DNA of 64,000 nucleotides. It comes from Telluria aromaticivorans (lineage in GTDB: Bacteria > Pseudomonadota > Gammaproteobacteria > Burkholderiales > Burkholderiaceae_D). The position numbers and the translations under genes were made by a program. Below, one piece after another: positions 14,936 through 23,335 of the stretch. The stretch spans positions 101,528-165,527 of the forward strand of contig NZ_JABAIV010000010.1 in the NCBI RefSeq assembly GCF_013003915.1, written 5' to 3'. How positions within the stretch are numbered: the stretch's first letter is position 1; the number at the start of each line of letters is the position of its first letter. The notes under the pieces were generated by a model. It saw only the letters and a program-made list of their open reading frames with translations, searched no databases and was not told the origin of the DNA.

Positions 14936-16690
14936 TCAGTCTGCTCTGGCTTTGACGTAACGCCCAGGCGCCGGCTCGGTCGGCTGGTAACGCTCATTCC
15001 CCGGTGCACTCGGCGCCGGCACATCCGCCCCGCCATTCTGCGCCAAAAACTTCGCCCACTCCGGCCACCAGCTCCCTTTGTGTTCAAGCGCCCCCGCCAT
15101 CCACGCCTCGGCCGTCTTCGGCCGCCCCTTGCCGCCATTCTCATTCACCCAATAACTGCGCTTGCCCTTCGACGCCGGATTGATCACGCCCGCGATATGT
15201 CCCGAGGCGCCCAGCACGTAGCGGTTGGCCTTCGCGTTCTTCGGGTTCAGCAGGTCCATCGAGGCAAACGCCGCTTCCCACGGCACGATATGGTCTTCCT
15301 TCGAGCCATACAGGAAGACCGGCGCATCGATCGCACCCAGGTCGACCGGCACGCCGCAGACCGTCACGGCACCCGGCTCCCGCAGCTTGTTTTCCAGGTA
15401 GGTATTGCGCAGGTACCAGCAGAACATCGGGCCCGGCAAATTGGTGCTGTCGGCATTCCAGTACAGCAGGTCGAAGGCCGGCGGCTCCTTGCCTTTCAGG
15501 TAGTTCTGCTGCACATAGTTCCACACCAGGTCGTTCGGGCGCAGGGCCGAGAAGGTGGTGGCCAGGTCGCGGCCCGGCATCAGGCCGCCCTTGGCCAGCT
15601 TCTGCTCTCGCTGGGCCACCTGGGTTTCGTCCACGAACACGTCGAGCACACCGGTGTCGCTGAAATCGAGCAGCGTGGTCAGCAGCGAAACGCTGGCCGC
15701 CGGCTGCTGGCCGCGCGCCGCCAGCACGGCCAGTGCGGTGGCGGCAATGGTGCCGCCGACGCAGAAGCCGAACACATGGGTCTTTTCCTGCCCGGTGATC
15801 TCGCGCACCACCTCGATCGCCTTGATGGCGCCAGTCTCGACGAAATCGTCCCAGGTGGTGTGCCCCAGCGACTGGTCCGGGTTGCGCCACGAGACCATGA
15901 ACACCGTATTGCCCTGCTCCACCACGTAGCGCACCAGCGAGTTCTCCGGCTGCAGGTCGAGGATGTAGAACTTGTTGATGCACGGCGGGATCATCAAGAG
16001 CGGCACCGCTTTCACGGTCGGGGTCGCCGGGGTGTACTGGATCAGCTGGAACAGTTCGTTCTCGAACACCACCTGGCCCGCCGAATTGCCGACATTGCGG
16101 CCCACCTCGAAGGCCGATTCGTCGGTGTGCGAGATGCGGCCCTTCTGCATGTCGGACAGCATATTGGTCAGGCCCTTGGCCAGGCTTTCGCCCTTGGTCT
16201 CGAGCAGCTTCTTCTGCGCTTCCGGATTGGTGGCGAAGAAATTGGCCGGGGACATGGCATCGACCATCTGCTGCACCGCGAAGCGGATCTTCTGGCGTTC
16301 GCGCGCGCCTGCCTCGACGGAATCGGCGAGGGCCAGCATGAACTGGGAATTGAGCAGGTAGGACGCAGCCGAGAAGGCCGACAGCGGATTCTCCTTCCAT
16401 TCCGAGGCCGAGAAGCGCTTGTCGCCCAGCTCGGGCTGCTTGCCGACCACGAAATCCTGCCACAGTTGCCCGGCTTTTTTCAGGTAGTCGTCACGGAGGC
16501 TTTCCAGCTTCGCCGGCGGGATGCCGGCCCCGACATCCTTCAGGAGACCAGCCAGCGGATTGGCGCCGCCGACTGGCGGCACCATGGCCGGCATCGCCTG
16601 TGGCGCGGTCATCCAGCCCTGCCAGACCGTCGGGTCGGCGAACTGGGACATCCAGGTGGCGGCGAAAGCTTGGGGATCAGGCATGTTCAT
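14936..16690 (-). CDS. phaC: class I polyhydroxyalkanoate synthase PhaC
   Basis: A 584-residue polymerase that joins hydroxyacyl-CoA monomers into PHA on granules. The N-terminal PhaC_N region is followed by an alpha/beta-hydrolase core. The lipase-like box is GFCVGG with nucleophile C310, and the other catalytic residues are D466 in SKEDHIVPW and H498 in ASGHIAGV. The conserved VSWRNPD and GPMFCWYLRNTYLENKL segments are present. Length and Cys box fit the class I (short-chain) type. There is no phaA or phaB beside it, so precursor supply is encoded elsewhere. A second in-frame ATG lies two codons downstream (16684). Confidence 0.96.
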   Translation of the reverse strand: MNMPDPQAFAATWMSQFADPTVWQGWMTAPQAMPAMVPPVGGANPLAGLLKDVGAGIPPAKLESLRDDYLKKAGQLWQDFVVGKQPELGDKRFSASEWKENPLSAFSAASYLLNSQFMLALADSVEAGARERQKIRFAVQQMVDAMSPANFFATNPEAQKKLLETKGESLAKGLTNMLSDMQKGRISHTDESAFEVGRNVGNSAGQVVFENELFQLIQYTPATPTVKAVPLLMIPPCINKFYILDLQPENSLVRYVVEQGNTVFMVSWRNPDQSLGHTTWDDFVETGAIKAIEVVREITGQEKTHVFGFCVGGTIAATALAVLAARGQQPAASVSLLTTLLDFSDTGVLDVFVDETQVAQREQKLAKGGLMPGRDLATTFSALRPNDLVWNYVQQNYLKGKEPPAFDLLYWNADSTNLPGPMFCWYLRNTYLENKLREPGAVTVCGVPVDLGAIDAPVFLYGSKEDHIVPWEAAFASMDLLNPKNAKANRYVLGASGHIAGVINPASKGKRSYWVNENGGKGRPKTAEAWMAGALEHKGSWWPEWAKFLAQNGGADVPAPSAPGNERYQPTEPAPGRYVKARAD

Positions 16691-16742
16691 GTGAGCGTCC
16701 GTTGGTAGAATCAGCGTATTACGTCAATGAAAAGAACAAATT

Positions 16743-17051
16743 ATGTGGATCGTCGCAGTTGCATGGATATACGTGGTCGCCCTGATGGCAGCAACCGAGC
16801 CGAGCATCGTGCACGGGCTCATGACCTTCCTCTGCTATTGCGTACTGCCATTATCCATTGTTTTTTATCTCACAGGTTCAAAACGGCGACGCGCGCGCCG
16901 TGAAGCGCTCGCGGGACAAGGCGAGGGCTCGGTGCCGATGGGCGCGCCCGAGACAACGGTGCCGCCGTTCAAGGCCAGCAAGGGAGGGGTTGGGGCCGGA
17001 GTCGATGGCGACGCCGATGGCGGAGGCGATGGTGGAGGTGGCGGCGACTGA
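16743..17051 (+). CDS. small membrane protein with Gly/Asp-rich tail
   Basis: A 102-residue protein with two hydrophobic helices (about residues 3-20 and 25-44), then a basic cluster KRRRARREA that should stay in the cytoplasm. A low-complexity tail follows, ending in alternating glycine and aspartate. It is divergent from phaC, 52 bases apart. No family was recognised; similar short proteins occur beside phaC in relatives as far as can be recalled, but no role is inferred. The absence of a good ribosome site leaves the start uncertain. Confidence 0.55.
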   Translation: MWIVAVAWIYVVALMAATEPSIVHGLMTFLCYCVLPLSIVFYLTGSKRRRARREALAGQGEGSVPMGAPETTVPPFKASKGGVGAGVDGDADGGGDGGGGGD

Positions 17052-17068
17052 AGCGCCGCCTCGTCGCC

Positions 17069-17854
17069 TTATTTAATCCAGATCAAACTGGCCTGGCGGC
17101 CGGTGACGTGGTCGCGCCGGTAGGAATAAAAGCGTTCCGGCGCCGTCGCAGTGCACAGGCCGCCGCCGTGGATGCGTGTAATGCCATCTCGCGCCAGCAT
17201 CAGGCGCGCCAGGGCGCCCATGTCGGCCAAAAATTTTGCCGGTTGGTCAAATTTTCGGGCGAAGGCCGCCAGGGTGGCCGGACCCGGCAGCGCCGCAACG
17301 AAGGCGTCAACCACATCCTGGCCCACCTCGAAGGCAGTCGGGCCGATCGCCGGCCCCATCCAGGCAGTGATCTCGCCGGCACCCGCCGCGCGCATCGCGC
17401 GCACCGTTTCGCCCAGCACGCCAGCCGCCAGTCCGCGCCAGCCGGCATGGGCCGCGCCCACCACCCTGCCTTCCAGGTCGGCGAACAGCACGGGCAGGCA
17501 GTCGGCAGTCATCACTGCGCATACGACTCCAGCGCTTGAGGCGATGCTGGCGTCGCCCGTGCGTACCGGCTGGCCGGGACCAACCGTGGCGGCATCGACC
17601 ACATCGGCGCCGTGCACCTGCGCGACCCAGGCTGGACGGCCCGGCAAGAAAGCCTGCAGGCGCTCGCGGTTGACGCGCACCATTTCCGGATCGTCCCCGC
17701 AATGCAGGCCCAGGTTCAGGCCACCTCCGCCCTTGCCGTCACCGTAGGGACCAAGGCTGACCCCGCCGTCGCGGCCGGTGGCAAGCGCGCCGACCGAAGC
17801 CGGCAGGTCGGGCCAGTCCGGCCAGACCAGTGCTGCAGGGTCCAAAGGCGCCAT
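17069..17854 (-). CDS. pgeF: peptidoglycan editing factor / purine nucleoside phosphorylase (PgeF, YfiH)
   Basis: A 261-residue multicopper-oxidase-like (DUF152) protein. Landmarks are QVHGADVVD, TADCLPVLFAD and AAHAGWRGLAAGV, which carry the zinc-binding His/Cys residues, and the C-terminal FYSYRRD. Members act as purine nucleoside phosphorylases, and in E. coli PgeF limits mis-incorporation of serine into peptidoglycan precursors. ATG at 17854 was chosen because it shares one base with the rluD stop (TGATG), giving translational coupling; the longer frame upstream only overlaps rluD. The pairing with rluD is common in proteobacteria. Confidence 0.92.
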   Translation of the reverse strand: MAPLDPAALVWPDWPDLPASVGALATGRDGGVSLGPYGDGKGGGGLNLGLHCGDDPEMVRVNRERLQAFLPGRPAWVAQVHGADVVDAATVGPGQPVRTGDASIASSAGVVCAVMTADCLPVLFADLEGRVVGAAHAGWRGLAAGVLGETVRAMRAAGAGEITAWMGPAIGPTAFEVGQDVVDAFVAALPGPATLAAFARKFDQPAKFLADMGALARLMLARDGITRIHGGGLCTATAPERFYSYRRDHVTGRQASLIWIK

Positions 17855-18882
17855 CAGTCTTCCGCGTTCTCGTCGCCCGGCTCGGGAATCCCGGCGCGTG
17901 CGATCAGTTCCGCGAAGTCGGCGGCCAACGGCACGGTCCATTCGCATTGCTCGCCGGTGGCCGGGTGTACCAGGCCGAGGCGGCGCGCCTGCAGCGCCTG
18001 GCGGTGGAAGACCGGGGTCAGGTGCTGCTTGCCATAGGTCGAATCGCCGATCAGCGCAAAGCCGAGGTGCTGCATGTGCACGCGGATCTGGTGGGTGCGG
18101 CCGGTTTCCAGGTTACAGCGCACCAGCGATACCGGGCGGCGGTCCAGGGTGCCGGTCGACACCAGCTTGTAATGGGTGATCGCCGGCTTGGAGAACGGGC
18201 TCGACGATACCGCCATCTTGATGCGGTCTTTAGGGTGGCGTCCCATGCCGGCGTCGATGGTGCCGCGCAGGCGCGGCGTGCCCCAGACCAGCGCAAAGTA
18301 TTCGCGCTTGACGGTGCGCGCCTGCAGCTGGCGCACCAGGTCGGTCTGCGCGGCCAGCGTCTTGCCGACCACCATCAGGCCACTGGTGTCCTTGTCGAGG
18401 CGGTGCACGATGCCGGCACGCGGCACGCCCACCAGCTGCGGGGCATGGTGCAGCAGGCCGTTGAGCAGCGTGCCCGACCAGTTGCCGGCGCCCGGGTGCA
18501 CGACCAGTCCGGCCGGCTTGTTGACCACCAGGATGTCGTCGTCTTCGTAGACGATGTCCAGTTCCATGGGTTCCGGCGTAAAGGCCGTGTCTTCCGGCGC
18601 GGCCTGCGGTTCGATGACAACCAGCTCGTCGCCGTAGGCGGTGTCCTTGCCGCGCGCTGGCTTGCCGTCGACCTTGACGAATCCGGCCTCGAACCACAGC
18701 TGCAGGCGGGCGCGCGAGAATTGCGGCACCAGGCCTGCGATCACCTTGTCGAGCCGCTGGCCGCAGACCTCCGGCGTCAGGTGCAGGGTGATCGGCGACG
18801 CATCGATGCCCGGGTGGGCGAGGTCGAAGCCGCCCTCCAGGTCGTCATCGAGATGCGCCTCCAGGTCAGGGTCAAAAGGCAT
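17854..18882 (-). CDS. rluD: 23S rRNA pseudouridine synthase RluD
   Basis: A 342-residue enzyme of the RluA/RluD family, which makes pseudouridines in helix 69 of 23S rRNA. An N-terminal S4 domain (GQRLDKVIAGLVPQFSRARLQLWF) precedes the catalytic domain with HRLDKDTSGLMVV, where the first aspartate is catalytic, and RTHQIRVHMQHLG. ATG at 18882 was preferred over a frame reaching 19071, since that would run through the promoter region and start of the divergent bamD. An in-frame GTG at 18918 is also possible. The gene overlaps pgeF by one base. Confidence 0.9.
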   Translation of the reverse strand: MPFDPDLEAHLDDDLEGGFDLAHPGIDASPITLHLTPEVCGQRLDKVIAGLVPQFSRARLQLWFEAGFVKVDGKPARGKDTAYGDELVVIEPQAAPEDTAFTPEPMELDIVYEDDDILVVNKPAGLVVHPGAGNWSGTLLNGLLHHAPQLVGVPRAGIVHRLDKDTSGLMVVGKTLAAQTDLVRQLQARTVKREYFALVWGTPRLRGTIDAGMGRHPKDRIKMAVSSSPFSKPAITHYKLVSTGTLDRRPVSLVRCNLETGRTHQIRVHMQHLGFALIGDSTYGKQHLTPVFHRQALQARRLGLVHPATGEQCEWTVPLAADFAELIARAGIPEPGDENAED

Positions 18883-18979
18883 TTCCGCCGAAATCGGCGC
18901 AGGAGTTAATATCACGTGAGTCCCATCGGCTATAATCAGCCGTTCGTTGAATCTAGGTAAAACTTTCTTGCAAAGAGCT

Positions 18980-19816
18980 ATGCAAAAAAAATTGTCTGTG
19001 TTGGTTGCCGCTTGTGCCTTTGTCGGCCTTTCCGCGTGCAGTATGCTGCCGGAACGGTCCGATGACACCAAAAACTGGTCAGCGGAGAAATTATACGCTG
19101 AGGCGCGCGATGAGATGAATGGCGGCCACTATGAAGCGGCAATCAAGCTGTTCGAGCGCCTCGAATCGAACTACCCGTTCGGCACCTATGCCGCGCAGGC
19201 GCAGATGGAAATCGCCTACGCCCACTACAAGGCACAGGACCAGGCCGAGGCGCTGGCCGCGGTGGAGCGCTTCATCAAGCTGCACCCGAACCATCCGCAA
19301 GTGGACTACATGTACTACCTGCGCGGCCTGGTCAACTTCAATGACCAGCTCGGCTTCCTGAGCTTCGTCTATTCCCAGGACCCGACCGAACGCGACCCGA
19401 AAGCGACGCGCGAAGCCTTCGCCGCCTTCAAGGTGCTGGTCGACAAGTTCCCGAACAGTAAGTATGCGCCGGACGCGATCTCGCGCATGAACTACCTGGT
19501 CAACGCGATGGCCCAGTACGAAGTCCACGTGGCGAATTATTACTATCGCCGCGGCGCCTACCTGGCTTCGCTGAACCGCGCCCAGGCTGCGGTGAAGGAC
19601 TATAGCGATGCCCCGGCACGCGAAGAAGCCCTGTTCCTCATGATCCGCGCCTACGACAAGCTCGGCATGCCGGTGCTGCGCGACGACGCCCAGCGCGTCT
19701 TCGTGGCCAACTACCCGAACAGCCGCTTCCTGAACCCGAACGCGGTCGGCGACGCGCCATGGTGGAAGTTCTGGTCGAAGTCGGGACCGAAGCCGTCGCC
19801 AAAAGACGCGCTGTAA
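18980..19816 (+). CDS. bamD: outer-membrane assembly lipoprotein BamD
   Basis: A 278-residue lipoprotein of the BAM complex, which inserts beta-barrel proteins into the outer membrane. The signal sequence ends in lipobox LSAC with lipidated C20. TPR repeats follow, rich in aromatic and alanine residues (YAEARDEMNGGHYEAAIKLFERLESNYPFG; AQMEIAYAHYKAQDQAEALAAVERFIKLHPNHP). ATG at 18980 gives a normal lipoprotein signal; the frame upstream adds eleven residues that do not fit. It is divergent from rluD, as in many betaproteobacteria. Confidence 0.95.
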   Translation: MQKKLSVLVAACAFVGLSACSMLPERSDDTKNWSAEKLYAEARDEMNGGHYEAAIKLFERLESNYPFGTYAAQAQMEIAYAHYKAQDQAEALAAVERFIKLHPNHPQVDYMYYLRGLVNFNDQLGFLSFVYSQDPTERDPKATREAFAAFKVLVDKFPNSKYAPDAISRMNYLVNAMAQYEVHVANYYYRRGAYLASLNRAQAAVKDYSDAPAREEALFLMIRAYDKLGMPVLRDDAQRVFVANYPNSRFLNPNAVGDAPWWKFWSKSGPKPSPKDAL

Positions 19817-19830
19817 GAGGGGTCTGCGAA

Positions 19831-19866
19831 GAGCGCGGCCGGAGTAAACCGGACCGCGCCATTTGT
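19831..19866. terminator. hairpin between convergent bamD and yaaA
   Basis: GCGCGGCCGG pairs with CCGG-A-CCGCGC across AGTAAA with one bulged base. It is followed by ATTTGTT rather than a full T run, so it is a weak or atypical terminator for the two convergent genes. Confidence 0.5.
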
Positions 19867-20634
19867 TCATTCCGCCCGGCGGCGGAATACCCAGTTGCGT
19901 TCGCTCGATGCCGCGGCGTCATAGGCATAGCCGTCCGCATCGAAACCCTTGAGCTTCTCCGGATCCTTGATGGCCTGCTGCGCCGCATAGCGCGCCATCA
20001 GGCCGCGCGCGCGCTTGGCGAAGAACGAGATGATCTTGTACTTGCCGTTCTTCCAGTCCTCGAACACCGGCGTGATCACCGGTACGTCCAGCAGCTTAGG
20101 CCTGACCGACTTGAAGTATTCTTCCGAAGCCAGGTTGACCAGCGCCTTCGCCCTGGTCTCCAGGATCTGGCGGTTCAGCGCCTCGGTCACGCTGTCGCCC
20201 CAGAAGGCATACAGGTTGCTGCCGCGCGCATTTGCCAGGCGCGTGCCCATTTCCAACCGGTAGGGATGCATGCGGTCCAGCGGGCGCAGCAAACCGTACA
20301 GGCCCGACAGGATCCGCAGGTGCCGCTGGGCGTAGTCGATCTCCTTCGCGGCGAGCGTGCGGGCATCAAGCCCGCCGTACACGTCGCCGTCGAAGGACAT
20401 GATGGCCTGGCGCGCCTTCGCATGGTCTTCGCCCCAATGGGCGTAGCGCGAGACGTTCAGCATCGCCAGGTTGTCGGACAGGTCCATCAGTTCCGAGACC
20501 TGGCCGGGCGAATAGGCGCGCAGCACCTCGATCAGCTCGGCGGCCTGGGGGATGAATTCCGGGCTGGAGTGCTTCCTGGTGGTCGGTAGGGAATCGAGGT
20601 CGAGGGATTTTGCGGGCGACAGGACTATCAGCAT
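19867..20634 (-). CDS. yaaA: peroxide stress protein YaaA
   Basis: A 255-residue DUF328 protein. E. coli YaaA lowers free iron during peroxide stress and binds DNA. The family N-terminus MLIVLSPAKSLD is exact and fixes the start at 20634. Later landmarks are SGLYGLLRPLDRMHPYRLEMGT, NLYAFWGDSVTEALN, NLASEEYFKSV and FFAKRARGLMARY. Length is normal. The divergent PIN-domain gene begins about 48 bases away. Confidence 0.95.
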   Translation of the reverse strand: MLIVLSPAKSLDLDSLPTTRKHSSPEFIPQAAELIEVLRAYSPGQVSELMDLSDNLAMLNVSRYAHWGEDHAKARQAIMSFDGDVYGGLDARTLAAKEIDYAQRHLRILSGLYGLLRPLDRMHPYRLEMGTRLANARGSNLYAFWGDSVTEALNRQILETRAKALVNLASEEYFKSVRPKLLDVPVITPVFEDWKNGKYKIISFFAKRARGLMARYAAQQAIKDPEKLKGFDADGYAYDAAASSERNWVFRRRAE

Positions 20635-20681
20635 TGTTTCAAACAGCTTTACACAGTAATTTCGAAGAAAATATTTCCGCC

Positions 20682-21149
20682 ATGATACCCGTTCCAAGCA
20701 AACCCATCGTCATCGACACCAATGTCTGCCTCGACCTGTTCGTGTTCCGCGATCCGCGCTGGGCCGAGCTGTTGTCAGCGCTGGAATCGGGCGCCATCGT
20801 GGCAGTGACGCGGGTCGACTGCCGCGACGAATACCTGGCGGTGCTGCGCTATCCTCACCTGCCGCTGGATGAAGCCAGCCGCCTGGAAGCGGCCGCGCGT
20901 TTCGATACCCTGCTGCAGGTGGTCGCGCCTGACGCGAAGCACGTGCGGCTCCCGGTCTGCACCGACCGCGACGACCAGAAATTCCTGGAACTCGCGCGCG
21001 ACGCCGGCGCCGGGGTCCTGATCACCAAGGACAAGGCCCTGCTCAAGCTGAACCGGCGCACCACGCGCGAGGGCATGTTCCGGATCATGCTGCCCGAAGC
21101 CTGGCTCAAGGCCCGGCTGAGTGAAGAAAGCAGTGCCGCGCTAGAATAA
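20682..21149 (+). CDS. PIN-domain protein (putative toxin component, PIN_3 type)
   Basis: A 155-residue protein with a PIN fold, normally a Mg-dependent RNase. Acidic positions are visible at IVIDTNVCLDLF, CRDEYLAVL, CTDRDDQKFLELA and LITKDKALL. It fits the chromosomal PIN family often annotated as a toxin component, but no antitoxin gene lies next to it: yaaA is upstream and divergent, and an aminotransferase follows. It may therefore be a housekeeping RNase or an orphan. ATG at 20682 fits the family start; the longer frame overlaps the yaaA start. Confidence 0.8.
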   Translation: MIPVPSKPIVIDTNVCLDLFVFRDPRWAELLSALESGAIVAVTRVDCRDEYLAVLRYPHLPLDEASRLEAAARFDTLLQVVAPDAKHVRLPVCTDRDDQKFLELARDAGAGVLITKDKALLKLNRRTTREGMFRIMLPEAWLKARLSEESSAALE

Positions 21150-21175
21150 GCGCATTGCCTTCATTACGACCTGCC

Positions 21176-21790
21176 ATGACCACTCCCGTATTGCGCACAC
21201 GCCTGCCCCAGGTCGGCACCACCGTTTTCACCCAGATGTCCCAGCTTGCCCTTGAGAACAAGGCCGTCAACCTCGGACAGGGTTTCCCCGACTTCGACTG
21301 CGACCCCAGGCTGGTCGACCTCGTGAGCGAAGCGATGCGCGCGGGCCACAACCAGTATCCCTTCGTGGCCGGCGTGCCCGCGCTGCGCGAAGCGATCGCC
21401 GCCAAGATCGAAGCCTTGTACGGCCGCCACTACGACGTGGCGAGCGAGATCACCGTGACCACCGGCGCCTCGCAGGCGATCCAGACCGCGATCCTGTGCA
21501 GCGTGCACCCGGGCGACGAAGTGATCGTGATCGAACCGGCCTATGACTGCTACCTGCCGGCGATCGCGCTGGCCGGCGGCGTCCCAAGGCCGGTGGCGAT
21601 GCGCCTCGGCGAAGGCGGCTACAGCGTGCCCTGGGACGCGGTGGCGGCAAGCGTCACGCCGCGTACGCGCATGGTGGTCATCAACTCGCCGCACAACCCC
21701 ACCGGCTCGATCCTGCGCGCCGCCGACCTGGAAGCGCTGGCCGGCATCGTCAAAGGCACCGACATCCTGGTGCTGTCGGACGAGGTCTAC
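21176..21790 (+). pseudogene. PLP-dependent aminotransferase (methionine aminotransferase-like), cut by the island
   Basis: The first 205 residues of a class I/II aminotransferase. It has VNLGQGFPDFDCDP, the cofactor region TVTTGASQAIQTAI, NSPHNPTGS and LSDEVY. Family members continue with EH and later SSFGKT, which holds the PLP-binding lysine; that part, about 170 residues, is missing. After the TAC codon at 21788-21790 the frame reads VIGKAN and stops at 21811 in AT-rich DNA, where the island begins. The C-terminal half was not found in the window. The stub lacks the catalytic lysine and should be inactive. The PIN gene ends 26 bases upstream, so both may have shared a transcript. Confidence 0.9.
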
Positions 21791-21863
21791 GTTATAGGGA
21801 AGGCTAATTAACACTGGATTAATAAAAAATTTCGTCTAGTATGAACTTATATGGAAGCGACGG

Positions 21864-21894
21864 ATCACACAATAGAAGACGCACATTGTGTGAT
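21864..21894. promoter_or_regulatory. inverted repeat at the island end, before the first recombinase
   Basis: ATCACACAAT (21864-21873) and ATTGTGTGAT (21885-21894) are perfect 10-bp arms around an 11-base spacer, about 75 bases from the island edge and 25 bases before the first recombinase. The layout is that of a tyrosine-recombinase core or arm site, or of an operator for the operon. Confidence 0.55.
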
Positions 21895-21919
21895 TACGTC
21901 AACCGAAAAGTGAGCCTAT

Positions 21920-23335
21920 ATGATTCCGAAGCGCAGAGATGCCTTCCCCTATCGGGTGGCCTATGGCACTAAGGAATTTCTGGAAAAAAAAGGTTTTGGG
22001 CGGGTCGCCGCTCTTCCATTCATCATGGATAACCGAGCCGGCTATCACCGGATCGCCAACCAATTTCTGATTGACATCGGTTTGGGTGAGTGGAGTGTAG
22101 GGACGCGCGGTGCTGAGCATGCATCTACTATTCCGCCGACTGAGCGCACCATGCACAACTATGCGCATTGGCTGAAGAACTACCTGGAGTACTGCCACGT
22201 CCGTGGCAAAGATCCCCTCAAGGCTGATTACAAAATCGACTTAATCCAGAGCTATCAAGGGGAGATGAGCACGGGCAGTTGGTCGCGGGACAACGTCGGA
22301 CTAAAGGCCAGAACAGTCAACGCGCGTGTTGATGTTGCGTGCATGTTTTTACAGTGGGCTGTTGATAAAGGTCTGCGCGAACCATTTCACATCCCCAAGG
22401 TGCGACGGACCCTTGTCGTCGATAGCCCTCACAGCAGTGGCGCCAGGACGACCAAAATAGTGGAAGCCCGACGGGGGAAAGTCAGAGAAAGCAAACGTCG
22501 GCTTGGGTTTCCAGATGAAATCGAAATCGGCGCGTGGCTGATGCGAGTGCGCAAAACATGCACGGTCGAGGGCCTGATTGCGGAACTAATTCTTGAAACT
22601 GCAGTGCGCCGCGCGGAGGCGGCGGCGTGGCGCATCGACACCTTGCCGCTTGACCCGTGCGAGTGGCATGTCGTCAATCAGAAAGCGCCCATCGACAATC
22701 AGGCCGTAGTAGTCTTGCTGCGCTACGATACCAAGGGACACGACTACGGCGAAGACCATGGTGACAAGATAGGCCCGGAGGACCAAATTCTCCTCCCGAT
22801 GCCGATGGCGCTCAAGCTCCACGAGTACCGTCAGAAAGTTCGGCCGAAGGCACTGACAGTTGCACTGCGCAAGGCAACGAACGTTCGTGAGGCACAAGCC
22901 TTGCGAGAGAACGCGGTCCACTTGTTCCTTAATCCAGCCACGGGCGAGCGCTACACCGGGCAGAACATCTATGATTTCTGGACCCGCAATAGTGCTCGGT
23001 GTCCACGTGGCTGGTCACCTCATCTGGCGCGCGACTTCTGGGCGTGCCGCGTGCTGTGGAAACACCTGACCCAGCAACAAGCATTAGTTGATCAGGCCAT
23101 TAAAAACAAGGTTGACCCCTCCGTACTAAAAATACTGGCTCTCGACATTGAGGGGTTCATCCAGCTAACGATCAAGCCCCAACTCAGGCACGTGTCCCGC
23201 GAGACAACCATGATTTACCTGCAATGGGTATCGGACCGGCTGGGTCTGAACATGAATTTCGTTGAGAACTATATGCAGCAACTGAGCGAAGAGGACATTG
23301 ACAACGAAAACATTGCCGAAGAGGATAACAAGTGA
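21920..23335 (+). CDS. ginA: tyrosine recombinase, GinA-like
   Basis: A 471-residue integrase-family recombinase. The N-terminal ~160 residues are a core-binding region (TERTMHNYAHWLKNYLEYCHVRG; TVNARVDVACMFLQWAVDKG). The catalytic domain carries R231 (TAVRRAEAAAW), H368-x-x-R371 (SPHLARDFWA), H424 (LRHVSRETT) and the nucleophile Y433 (MIYLQW), so it looks active. In GInt islands all four gin genes are reported necessary for excision and integration. Its TGA overlaps the GTG start of the next gene (GTGA), so the two are translationally coupled. The inverted repeat at 21864-21894 lies just upstream. Confidence 0.85.
   Translation: MIPKRRDAFPYRVAYGTKEFLEKKGFGRVAALPFIMDNRAGYHRIANQFLIDIGLGEWSVGTRGAEHASTIPPTERTMHNYAHWLKNYLEYCHVRGKDPLKADYKIDLIQSYQGEMSTGSWSRDNVGLKARTVNARVDVACMFLQWAVDKGLREPFHIPKVRRTLVVDSPHSSGARTTKIVEARRGKVRESKRRLGFPDEIEIGAWLMRVRKTCTVEGLIAELILETAVRRAEAAAWRIDTLPLDPCEWHVVNQKAPIDNQAVVVLLRYDTKGHDYGEDHGDKIGPEDQILLPMPMALKLHEYRQKVRPKALTVALRKATNVREAQALRENAVHLFLNPATGERYTGQNIYDFWTRNSARCPRGWSPHLARDFWACRVLWKHLTQQQALVDQAIKNKVDPSVLKILALDIEGFIQLTIKPQLRHVSRETTMIYLQWVSDRLGLNMNFVENYMQQLSEEDIDNENIAEEDNK

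Noticed and set aside
14726..16708. 660-codon + strand frame opposite phaC
   Set aside because: Shadow of phaC; rich in His/Arg/Gln as expected for an antisense frame.
21155..21811. Aminotransferase stub considered as a complete short gene
   Set aside because: It lacks the PLP lysine region, and the last six codons (VIGKAN) come from island DNA.
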